Source: Lagopus muta
Lineage: Eukaryota; Chordata; Aves; Galliformes; Phasianidae
DNA length: 64,000 nt
Reading direction: 5' to 3'
Assembly (NCBI RefSeq): GCF_023343835.1
Contig: NC_064435.1
Span: 75,216,134-75,280,133 of the forward strand
The notes under the pieces are model-generated. The model was not told where the DNA came from and searched no databases. It was given only the letters and a program-made list of their open reading frames with translations. A program made the position numbers and the translations under genes. Shown piece by piece: positions 13,301 to 24,115 of the stretch; the first letter of the stretch is position 1, and each line of letters starts with the position of its first letter.

Positions 13301-15062
13301 TGTTTTCCACAGCCATGCAACAGTGACATTAATATAGCAGCTAAAAGCATACATAATGTTAAAGTTTAAAATGTGCGCAGTGAGGTGAATGCTGGTTTTG
13401 TAATCACCTTTCTGAAATAGAGAGAATCAATTGTTTGCTATTCACTACTATGTTTGAGGTAACCAAGCAATATTCTTATTCAACAAATGTTTACATTTGA
13501 CATATTCCACTTACTAAACCAATAGTTTCTCAGCTACTTCTTATTTTTCACCATTCAGCAGCAAAATCTGTGCAGTAGGATTTTTGCTGTTCATACTATG
13601 GTTTAACTCACAATTTTCATAGTTTCATAAAATAAATTCTTGAATTTATAAAAAAAAAGATCAAATAGAGTATCGTGGAATTTAATGATAGACATTTAAC
13701 ATGGAAGTCACTACTGTAGCGATTGCTGCAGCTTTCATAATAAATAGCTGGTAGAAAACCCATTGTTGTGCACATCAACTAAAAGCTTACATATATCCAT
13801 TGTCTACAGAAATCCTAAACCCTGAAGCAGACATGCTGCCATTCAGCTGTTTGAATGCACTCCCATGTGTACTATGAAACCCTGAGAGAATATAGTTTAT
13901 TTTAGTTATTCTACTTATGTAAAGGATATGTTAGTAAGAAATAATTCATGTAATTTGTTAGCTGATGAAAGCAAAGAAAATATGTAGGTAAACATTAACA
14001 TAGGAATACAACAAATATTACTTACTTTTATTGGGTTTACAGGTCTGAGCAATAAGTAGATAATGATTTTTTCAGACTCAAACCTTCATCTTTTAAGAGC
14101 AAAAATTGGAATAGTTACATTCTTTGTTTCATTGCTTTTTATTTACAAATGATTTGAAGATTTTAAATAATTAAATTCTAAGGAAATCAATAGCTTCAAG
14201 GTTAGTAAATTAGGTCACCATTAAAATATTCATTAAAGATGCTGAGTGCATTTATAAATGTACATAAAAATGGACAAAAGGATCCAGTAAGGAGGTTCCA
14301 AAGAGACTTCCGTACAGAGAGGTCTAGACAGAGAGATCCAAGGATTTGATTTAAAAATTAAATAAATAAATAAAAGTTTCCAATTTTTTTTTTCCTGGAT
14401 ATCTTGAAGAAGATATTGATAAATCAGAAATGTTATTTTTTTACTTATCTGTGTTGAGGTGACTTATGGTAGGCTCTTTTACGTAGAACTTTAATATATC
14501 TGTAATGCTTGGTAAAAAAGCAACTGATAAGCATGTGTTGATATTTGAATTTTGAAGATATCTTGGAAGTTATTAGCTCATATGTTACACAGCTATGCAC
14601 TCCTTTATTCAGTTCAATAAGTAATATTTTACTGGGTCCCCCTTGTGCTCCCACAACCAGTTTTGTTAGGGAACAAGTTGACAGTACAGGTTCTATTTCT
14701 CTAAGATCTAAAATTCTTATTAAAAAATTGTCAGCTATTTTTAGTCATTCAAATAAATCCTGAAATTTATGATTACTTTCAATTTTTGTAGAGAGCTGGC
14801 ATTAAACCTAGTGATGAAGCACTAATTGTACACACATAAGAATGAGTGCCATTATGTGAGGGTAGTATGTAATACCACTGTATTTTATTAATTAAGTTAT
14901 ATTTTAAAAATCAAAGTATTTTTCGCTCTTGAAATTATAATGTTAATCAAATGTAAAAATCTTGGAATTATTTGCTATAATTATACAATTACGATGTGTT
15001 TTTCTTTTTTACACTCATTGCAGACAAGGGTCATTTACTAACTTTGGACAACAGGTATTATT
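10331..15062. other. Gene-free AT-rich intergenic DNA
   Basis: No gene or classified transposon. It contains a T run of 23 (11924-11946), an A run at about 13116-13134, and the 39-bp tandem duplication at 12552-12629 listed separately. Confidence 0.6.
12552..12629. repeat. 39-bp tandem duplication
   Basis: Two adjacent diverged units start at 12552 (GCATGATATGTAAATGTAAG) and 12591 (GCATAATATGTAATTGCAAG). Both continue AAGATAT-AACATACTC. The copies differ at only a few positions. The surrounding DNA is single-copy as far as can be seen. Confidence 0.85.
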
Positions 15063-15823
15063 AGGAACCCCAGGCACCTGTACAGGCTGGGAGGAGTGGT
15101 CCTTGAGAGCAGCTCGGCAGAGAAGGACCTGGGGGTCCTGATGGACGAGAGACTGAATATGAGCCAGCAGTGCGCTCTGGCAGCTCGAAAGGCAAATGGG
15201 ATCCTGGGCTCCATCAGGAGAGGGGTGGTCAGCAGAGACATGGAGGTGATTGTCCCTCTCTACTCGGCTCTTGTGAGGCCCCATCTGGAGTACTGTGTCC
15301 AGGTGTGGAGCCCTCAGTACAAGAAAGACATTGAGATTTTGGAAAGGGTCCAGAGGAGGGCAACTAAGATGATCAGGGGGCTGGAGCACCTCCCCTATGA
15401 GGACAGGCTGAGGGAGTTGGGCTTGTTCAGCCTGGAGAAAAGAAGGCTGCAGGGTGACCTCATTGCAGCCTATCAATACCTGAAGGGAACCTACACCCAG
15501 GAAGGGATTAAACTCTTCAAAAGGGCTGACAACAGCAGGACTAGGGGAAATGGATCCAAGTTGAAGGAGGGAAGATTTAGGTTGGATGTTAGGGGGAAGT
15601 TCTTTACAAGGAGAGTGGTTAGGCCCTGGAACGGGCTGCCCAGGGAGGTTGTGGACGCCCCGTCCTTGGACGTGTTTAAGGCCAGGTTGGACGGGGTCCT
15701 GGGCAACCTGATCTGAATGTGTATGTTTGGTGGCCCTGCTAGGCAGGGGGGTTGGAACTACATGATCCTTGGGGTCCCTTCCAACCCGGGTGATTCTGTG
15801 ATTCTGTGATTCTGTGATTCTGT
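15063..15823 (+). mobile_element. CR1 LINE, 5'-truncated, with open C-terminal ORF2 fragment
   Basis: A CR1 non-LTR retrotransposon copy. It ends at its 3' terminus with four GATTCTGT-type repeats (15792-15823), the diagnostic CR1 tail, with no poly(A). From 15096 to 15716 the plus strand is open for about 206 codons and encodes the C-terminal end of the CR1 reverse transcriptase protein, with [28 protein letters not shown] and NGLPREVV motifs. The catalytic reverse transcriptase motifs and the endonuclease lie in the missing 5' part, so it is not autonomous. The intact frame and clean tail suggest that it is among the younger CR1 copies in this window. Confidence 0.95.
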
Positions 15824-18409
15824 ATTGTTACTGAAAATGTAAACAATGTGCTCTCCCAAAACACACATCGTATATGTAGAGAGGACACACACTGTATATT
15901 TTCTGCACAAAGTGCCAGGTGGAATATTTCTACAAATCAAGCACACCTTCTTCTGCTCATTCCAGTTTTTTATATATGCAGCACTACGTTAATCCATCTT
16001 GTTAATAAACAAACTCCTACTACCTACATATTCATAAGGTTAAGCAAGCATGAAACTCCATCCCCTTTTGGCTACTACCCCTGGCCATCTGCACTAGCAC
16101 GGGGTTGTGTGGTGGTTTTGTGCAACCCTCAGTGGTCATTTGTGAAGTGCTCAATGTATGTATTTTAATCAAAGTGGTATTTATCATTCATATTTCAGAG
16201 TAAACTTTAAGAAAATATTTAGTTAGAATTCATATTGATAAAGAATAAGACTATTCTGTATTTAGAAACACTGTGCTCAGAATTAGATTGAAGGATAGAT
16301 AGGATGATACAGACAAGAACAGGCAGTCCTGTCATCATTGCTTTGAAAACAGAATTCTGTTATGAAAAAATATTTTGAAATTTTAAAAAAAAACTTTTCA
16401 TTTGTTTTTGAGCTTTTTGTTCATTGGCCTTTGCTAAACTGTGAAAATATTCTTTCAAAAATTATTTTGAGTAATCTTCCTTGAGATGTTAGAGTAATTT
16501 TAGAATCTCAAGTGGTAATTGGGACAAAATTTTCAGGATACTAATGTTCCAGTCATGTTCATGATTGCTTTATAATCAGATAGTTTCTTCAATTTAGCAT
16601 CTGTCAAGAAGTTTTCTAGGACTGTGAAAAATTGCTTGCTTTTTCTTTCTATTTCTTTTGATCTGTCCTCTTGTAGCTCTGGCTATAACCAGTGAAAGCT
16701 CTTCAGTCATTCGATTCTATAACTTGGCACCCTAAAACTAGGCTATAAAAAATGTATCATAGGATGCAAGTGTCCTTGTGGACAGTTTATTGAAGATGTT
16801 TACTTTTCTTTTTAAAATGTATCATTCAAAATCAATCTACACTATGAATTGAAAGCGTATTCCAAGCCTGATTTTGGTACATTATTTCCTATTTATTTGT
16901 TCTCTTGTCATTGTTTACACTTTAAAATACTATAACTATATTGCTAGTTAGTATTTAATGACTTGATCTTGCATCTAAACAGGATAAGGAGTGCTTTTTA
17001 TTCTGCAGAATATTTATGTCTGGACTTGAATATGATAGGTCTGAATTCTACTTCAGTCCAGCTCCATTACATTGAGATTACTTCACATTTTTGTTGTGAC
17101 TTTACATTCTTCTCTGTAATAGTGCTCATTACTTGAAACTATTTATATAAATATCATTTTTTCAGTAACACTGTTTTTAATTTCAATAATGCATTTCTCC
17201 ATAGATGTGAATTCTAAAATCTTTATTTCAGTTTTTTTAATTGTCCTACTCAAGGAAATTAAAGCATTTGGGAAATCATTACATGTAGTTAGTAGTTTGT
17301 TGTAACTGGGTGAACAATAGGCTTTCCATCACTTGTTCTTTTCCCAAAACATTTAATAGAGTTTTGGGGGAGCAATGATACTTTCAGCCAAATATAGAGC
17401 ATAAATGATGTAAAGCAAGTTCTGAGGCAACAGAGGAAATCATGAATGCGTATCTTTTGGTTACAGTTATAACCACATTCACAAAATTAGTTCTTTACCT
17501 GATCTGAACATTCAGTAGGTAGTGGAACATGTCTTTGGTATTTCCATGTCTATTTGTCAGAGGATTTTTTTTTTTCCTTAGTATCTCCCTCTGGAAAGCT
17601 TGAAAAAAGAGATTCTAGAAAGGAACCCCCCCTGATTATTAGGACTGAAAACACAGTCCACTGCATTTTTTCCACTGCTCTGAAAACAGTGTTATACAGA
17701 CCTTGCTAAAACTAAACTTCATTTTATTTTGAAGAATAACTCTGAAGGTAGGATAAATACACATGTCGAAATGGATTGAAATCTATTAATTGATGTGCTC
17801 TGAGTTTTATTGCTAAAGAACTGGAGTATGAAGAGCACTTGAGATTTTTCATGTTCTCCCTTGATTAGGAGCTGAATTCCTATCATCAGGAGTTGTGAAA
17901 ATTGGATGAAACCTCCTTCTCAAGTTGCTCCAGCTTAAGAGATTTTATGAGATTGAATTATGCATTTTAGGAAGTAGAAGTTTAGTTAAGGTATAAGTCA
18001 TTATAGGATATGTTAGTTTTATGGGTTCAGTTTCTCTGAAAAATAAGCAGAACAACTTGGATCCAGAAACTGGATATTTTTAACATAGAGGCTGATAATT
18101 AAACTTCTACAGTTTTTTCTAAGTTCTGTTTAGAACAGCTTCTAATTAGCATAGTTCTATCATCAATCTTTGCTGGCTTTCTAAAGCAACAAGACTGGTG
18201 AGATCACTATGTCTCCCCTCTATGTTTAACTTCCCATTGATAGTTTTTGAATCCATTCAGAACATACAATGCAACACCCTAAAGACTTGAAAGTCTTAGA
18301 ATTAACTTAATATATTTAAGAAACCTGGAAGACCAATAAAAGAGATGGATTCATATATGACCTCAAGAACTATGCTTGGCCTTTGATCTGTTGCATTAAG
18401 GGTATAAGT
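15824..18409. other. Gene-free AT-rich intergenic DNA
   Basis: No gene, RNA gene or recognised transposon. A 106-codon open frame at 15848-16168 (+) overlaps the end of the CR1 flank and has no family resemblance. Confidence 0.6.
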
Positions 18410-18670
18410 CAGACAGATGGCTCAGTGGGGAAACCTACCAATGAGATACAAGGTACAGAAAGGAACTTCTTGTTTTCTAAACTCCTTCTCAGAGTAGCCT
18501 GAGTGCATCTTGCTTCAGTCCATGTCCTGGACTTGATCAAGGGCTGATGGTAAAGGGTAGTGCATAGCCGGTTATCATAGTCAACACTATTTTCAGAGCC
18601 CTTTAGAGGAATTTCACTGAAACAGATTCACAAATGCCTGCATGACAGAGCTCCCCAGGACTTTCACTGT
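18410..18670 (-). repeat. Unclassified dispersed repeat, partner of 10060-10330
   Basis: The reverse complement aligns with 10060-10330 through GTGAAAGTCCT, GCATTTGTGAATCTGTTTCA and AGGGCTCTGA, then more weakly to AGGAGTTTAG. The following 18700-19200 stretch is richer in G and C than the surroundings and may belong to the same ancient element, but I cannot classify it. Confidence 0.6.
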
Positions 18671-19504
18671 AGCAGGTTTGTACAACCAAAAATAAATGAT
18701 TTTTTTGAGGAGACAGATAACGGGGATGGAATTGCCTCCTGATAAGTGAACTAGCTGTGCTAGTACTATTATCTCAAGGCTAGCCGGTTAATTAATCAAT
18801 AAATCACTCAAATATCATCTGCAGAGTAGCAGAGGTGTGATATCTTGCTGAGAGAGGCATTCCTGCTGACTAGGTGAGGAGGATGGGTCAGATCTGTCCA
18901 TAATAAGCCCAAGCTGATGGAGTATCTCCTCTCAACAAAGCATTAGAGGGTATCTTAATGAGCTGGGACTGAGTCTTGTGTGCTCATAGGCATCTTAACA
19001 AGATTTGTTGCATCAACTGGGGAGTGGGAGGGATTGATGGGGAGGTGCTCAGTCCAATGTTTGGAACAGAGGTAGGGTTGCTCACCAATCCTTACTGAAA
19101 CAACATTTTTACTGGAATAACATGAGGCTGTGAGGGCCCTGCCTCACTCCAAGCATCATTCAGCCCCCATAGTCCTTAGGCCTCAGGCAAGATGTTAAAC
19201 TGCATATCTCTAGTCTGTCTGGTGCATTGGCCATATATGCAAGTTGTTGAATTCTAGCCTTTTTTCAAGTTCAGTGCAAGATAACCACATTGAATAAATC
19301 ACATGCTTGCTTAAGCTGCAATTCTCTGCTGATTTGTGGTCATTCTGTATTTTGACATAGGATGTCTGGTGATTTCCTACAGTAGCTTGCACATGAAACC
19401 ATAATGAGATAAGGAAGGAAAACATGGATACTTTGATAAAAGTAGAAGACACTGGAAATAAATCAGAGAAAGGAGATCTCTGCAAGATGTGGAAGAGAAC
19501 TGTA
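18671..19504. other. GC-richer unclassified stretch, possibly ancient repeat
   Basis: The base composition from about 18840 to 19200 is less AT-rich than the flanks and the text looks repeat-like, but no family is recognised and no coding gene is seen. The rest is ordinary AT-rich DNA. Confidence 0.35.
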
Positions 19505-20076
19505 GGTTGCTCCAAAAGTAATGCCTGCTATTTATTTCCATGAAAACTACAACAGCTAGAAAAAGCACAATAAAATTATTGACAGAAAATTCTCAGTTGC
19601 AGAACACTATTGTTCATCATAATCACCACCATTAGCTATGCATTTACACCAGCAGTGAACAAGAGCTTGATGCTGTGCTCAAAAAAATCTACACCAGTGG
19701 AGGTGACCCATTGTTTCACAGTTGCTATGGTAGCATCATTGATAGGAAAATGTTGTCCATTTGATCCATTTTTCATTGCCCTGAATAGATAGATGTCAGA
19801 AGGTGCTTTTTGACCTCTCTAAAAATTCAGCAAGCGCTGATGAATGTTGGTAAGATAAGGTTTTTTCCACATGGAGGAATTTAATGACACACCTTTTCTT
19901 CATATACAATTCACACATACAGACTATCCCTCTGCTGCCATCTGTCACCTAGCAACAATATGTAATGGAATATTGGTGGGAAGGTTCAACCTCTACTGCC
20001 AAACCATCACCATTCAGCTCTGATGCCATGGGCCAACATAGTAGAGTAAGAGGCATTACTTTCAGAGCACGCCTCG
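19505..20076 (-). mobile_element. Mariner-type DNA transposon, internally deleted copy 2
   Basis: The copy is 572 bp and is flanked on both sides by TA (19503-19504 and 20077-20078), the mariner target duplication. The left end GGTTGCTCCAAAAGTAATGC and the right end, read in reverse, CGAGGCGTGCTCTGAAAGTA, form the terminal inverted repeats. Read on the minus strand, it encodes RCVIKFLHVEK near the transposase start and NDATIATVKQWVTSTG followed by a DFFEHS block from the C-terminal half, with stops in between. It lies in the opposite orientation to copy 1. It keeps a longer C-terminal part than copy 1, so the two deletions differ. Confidence 0.85.
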
Positions 20077-22020
20077 TACATTTCACTTGACTTGTAAATT
20101 AAACTTCACAATTTAATTTGCCCTTGGAACATATTGTTTGTTGTTAGGAAAATAAAAACAAAACACAATGGTGTAGCTTTTCTAGCATTTGAATTCTGTT
20201 GCAATACAACTTCAGAAGGAGATATAACTTCAGTTTCATGTGAGCAATGTTATGGTCCTGGGCCTCCAACTAAAATATTCAGCACTTAGTAATGTTATGA
20301 TTTTAATTATTTTAATAGTTAACAGCTGATGCTGTAATAAACCCAATTTTTCAGAAAGTATCAGTCATTTTGTCATTCAAATTCTTTCTTTTGGTAATGA
20401 CCAGAGCAGAGCAAGATCAAGAACTTACAAATAGGATGTTACTTTCTTTCAGTCTTCATCATGAGATAATTTATAGGCCTGTTTACTTACAAAAATGCCA
20501 TATTCTTCTGTTATGTTTGTTCTACAGTTGTATTACTCTTCAGGTTTGGTCAACACAGGTGCAGGATGCAAGCCATGATTATTTTTACCTCTGTACTTTC
20601 CTTTAGATAGGAAACGTTACAAAGGAAAGCACGTAGGATGTGCTATCTGTATAATTGAGTGCTTTTGAAGGAAAAAGTTTATACCTACGTGTTCACTAGA
20701 TATTCACCTGTTAAGTCTGTAGAGACACAAGAAACAGATTGCCACCCAGCTGTTCAGAAAAGATAAAGTCAACAGGGAGACTTCATACTGTTTGACACTC
20801 TATTACCAATTTTTACCAAGTAGTGCTGCAAAAGGAATTCCTTTCATGAAGAGTAGGAGTGCTACCAGCAGTACTTGGACATGTAGACTGAAGCAAACAA
20901 GAGGGTCACAATTTGCAAAAATTCGGGGTCTGTGAGCCAAACAAAAAGAGATAGAGAGAGAAAAAAAAAAGTAGAAGAAGACCTGAAGATCGTGTCACTT
21001 ATTTTCAGCCATTTTCAAAATATGAGCTGTCAAATAAAAAATACTAAAGGCCTACTGTTATCCTTCAGATAATCTTTGGATTCCTGTACCAAGATTGAAG
21101 AGCCAATATAAAATTTCTGTGCATATTCCAGAGGGGTATCTTCCTCTCCACAAAAAATCTACTAATTTATGCACATTTATTTGCCTTTCCTTCTGAAATA
21201 CAGCACACTGAAATTTAATCTATGTGAAACTTTTCTTGTTCTTTCTGACACATTTTTTCATTTTGCATGTTTCTGGACTTTGTTATTTAAACCATTTGGA
21301 AAAATAAATCTAATGTAAAAATTTTCAGAACTTAGCTGTGAACTTCTTGAAAAGCCTTAGTTCCGACTTAGTATTTATCAGATACTGCTAAGTCTAAGCT
21401 TTTTTTTTTCTTCTCTCCATAGTTATTCCACTTGAGTTCCTCTATGTTGAGGAAGAAGCTTTGAGAGAAACTTTTAAATTCTGCCACAGTACAGATAACA
21501 CTTTAGTAAAGAATGACTTGGTCTGCGTTCTTGGAAAGCTAGAGGCTGAATATTCTTAAACTCTATATACACTTCATATATATACACTTTATATACATGG
21601 GAAATGTTTTTCTACTGTCTAATTTTAGATTTCTCACTGAATAACTTGCATTGTTTGCAGGATTTTTCTAATGATTTTTTTTTTTCTATATCTATAAGAA
21701 TCTAATATAAGAATTCTAATCTATAAGAATCTGTACTTAGAAATTAGTGTTGCATTTGAGACTGGATAAAATTTTACAGTATTTATTTTTATTATGAGTA
21801 ATAATAATAGTAATACATGTAATAATAATAATAATAAATAATTTTAAAGGAAAATCCTTTAAGATTAATAGCCTGAACTATCCACAAGGTTGCTATATTG
21901 CTGTTCTTTACTATATGGAGTAATCACTGACATCTCTCCACTGTTTCTTATAGTGATCATTGTAACAGCTTGTTCTGTAGTTAGGCAAATATTTAGTACT
22001 CCACCATCTTATAAACGTCT
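20077..22020. other. Gene-free AT-rich intergenic DNA
   Basis: Contains an AAT-type simple repeat at about 21795-21842 and a T run at about 21399-21410. No gene or transposon recognised. Confidence 0.6.
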
Positions 22021-22145
22021 TCTATATATCTTATTAAAACGCAGTAACCATTACAGAGGTGTTGTATATATCTTACTAGTATTACAGTAACTGTTAGGAT
22101 GATGATCTATATATCTTATTAATATAGCAGTGACCATTAAACTAT
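22021..22145. repeat. Three-copy minisatellite, period about 42-43 bp
   Basis: Three diverged units start with TATATATCTTA followed by CAGTAAC- or CAGTGAC-CATTA-like blocks. The shared TATATATC ends at 22030, 22072 and 22115, giving periods of 42 and 43 bp. The units differ from each other by several substitutions. Confidence 0.75.
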
Positions 22146-22479
22146 TTTAATATTAATAAAAGTATATAAAGATGTCATTTTAATATACAACCCTAGTATC
22201 TTTTGTATACACTATACATTTATGTAATGCTACAATAAAAAAGAATATATTGGTCTATAAATACAGCAGACATACACTTTTATGTAATATGAGGAATAAT
22301 TTGAAGGAATTCCTACAATTCAACATAAACCTTTATAAAAATGCATGCTGTGCTTAAGTAAATGTACTTTGGATCTAGATTTATTAATCAACTGAGTACT
22401 TGCACACTTTTTAATGATTTTTTTTTTTTTTATTGCCAGACTGTATAATTAATCTTTTTTGCATTAATTCTTCTTGACT

Positions 22480-22676
22480 GTGAGGGTGGTGAGACATTGG
22501 AAAAGTTTGCCCAGAAAGGTTGTGGGTGTCTCCTCCTTGATGTTCAATGCCAGTCTGGGTGGGACTTTGAGCCTGGTCTAGCGGGAGGTGTTCTTCCCAC
22601 GGCAAGGGGAATTAGAACAAGATGTTCTCTAAGGTCACTTCCAACCCAAGTCATTCTATGATTCTATTATTCTATG
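22480..22676 (+). mobile_element. CR1 LINE fragment (3' end)
   Basis: The segment begins in the CR1 region GTGAGGGTGGTGAGACATTG and ends with AAGGTCACTTCCAACCCAAG and the ATTCTATGATTCTAT 3' tail. It is a 5'-truncated plus-strand copy of about 200 bp, diverged and non-coding. Confidence 0.92.
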
Positions 22677-23010
22677 ACTGGGAACTCACTTTAATACTCA
22701 TAATCTTTGAGCAGCTACAAACAGCTAAATGTTAAAAATAAGGAGAATGGGAAAAAGATCTTATGAGAAGATGTAACCCTTTTCCATCAAATTGTGATTT
22801 TATGACTTTGTACATCTATGTCAATACTGAGCTAACTTTACAGATCTTTACATCTCATTAATTTCTACTTTCTACTTTGTATATAATTTTTTTTCTTTTT
22901 TATTTGGAAATTAAGACAGGATCTTTCTTCACGATAGAACTATCGAAAACAGTTTTTGGTGGACTTACCTTTTCACACTATAGAGCTTATTTGAATACAC
23001 TGTTTTTTTT

Positions 23011-23042
23011 GTTTGTTTGTTTGTTTGTTTGTTTGTTTGTTG
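23011..23042. repeat. (TTTG)n microsatellite
   Basis: Eight consecutive GTTT units after a T run and before another T run. Confidence 0.95.
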
Positions 23043-24079
23043 TTTTTTTTTTCCCCTGTGAATTGGAGAATTAATAGATTTTTTTTTTACATGATCTTCC
23101 TGAGTATTCATTTTCATGAAAGCTGTGGAAACAATGTCTTTTGAAATAATCTGTATTCTGAAGATGTAGCAGAAACTGAACAGCTGTTTTATAAGCTGCT
23201 AGCAAGGAATTCACACACAACAGCCTTGCTTCAGTATCTACGTGTGTGTGTGTTTATATTTGTGTTTATGTGCACAGTTCCCTTGCAAAGTGAGTCTATA
23301 GCCAGCAATAGCAAGTAAAAGGAATGCTGATTCTCAGAGCCTTGAATAATATATCAGTTCTGTTATTCATGATTCATGTAGAGCCATGTACTTAGACCTA
23401 CACTATAAAAGAATCCTTATTTCATGAAGTTAAGGGAAAAAAAATCAATTATCTGATGTGTGGAATCCTCAAAATATGTGTACATATTTTTTTTTATTAC
23501 TAAGACCTAAGTCTCTGATTCTTCAAGTGTACAATTAACTTGTGAATGCATCCACCTTTACTAACCTAAATTGTCCTATAAACTCATTTCTTCCATAGTT
23601 AAGCTTTTTTTTCCCCAAAGTTTTCAAAGTGTGAGATGTTAAAGCCTGCATAACTCTTTCTTTACAATTATTTGCTCACCAATTTTCAGTACATGCTGAA
23701 CTGCGTTAATTAGCAGATGGGAACATTTTGTAAACATTGAGCTACAATTTCTGTGGTAATATTAAAAATTAAGGTTTTTGTGTGTGTGTGTGCATGCATC
23801 AAATATACCATGATTAAAAATATATATTTAAAAGTAGTAAGACAAAATTGTAAGTTCATAAGGTATCTTACGTACTAGAAGAGATCTAGACATGACTATA
23901 GATTTAAAAAATTCAATGTTAAAAGTATTCTGCATTTTTCTTTCTACATTTCCAAGTTCCACTTAGTCAGAATTTTGAATGCCCTGGTAATAAAAAGTTA
24001 AATCCTAAGCAAATCTATGCATATGAATATTAGTCTGCTGATATTCTTTTTCTAATTTTTTTTCTTCTTTCTTTCTACA

Positions 24080-24083
<4 letters not shown>

Positions 24084-24110
<27 letters not shown>
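24084..24110. repeat. (TC)n microsatellite
   Basis: About thirteen uninterrupted TC units inside a longer pyrimidine-rich tract (24051-24131). Confidence 0.95.

Positions 24111-24115
<5 letters not shown>

Noticed and set aside
15015..15476. Minus-strand open frame of 153 codons
   Set aside because: It is antisense to the CR1 ORF2 fragment, which explains the sequence fully.
15096..15716. Plus-strand 206-codon frame as a host gene
   Set aside because: Its protein matches the C-terminal part of the CR1 reverse transcriptase, and the element's 3' tail follows it.
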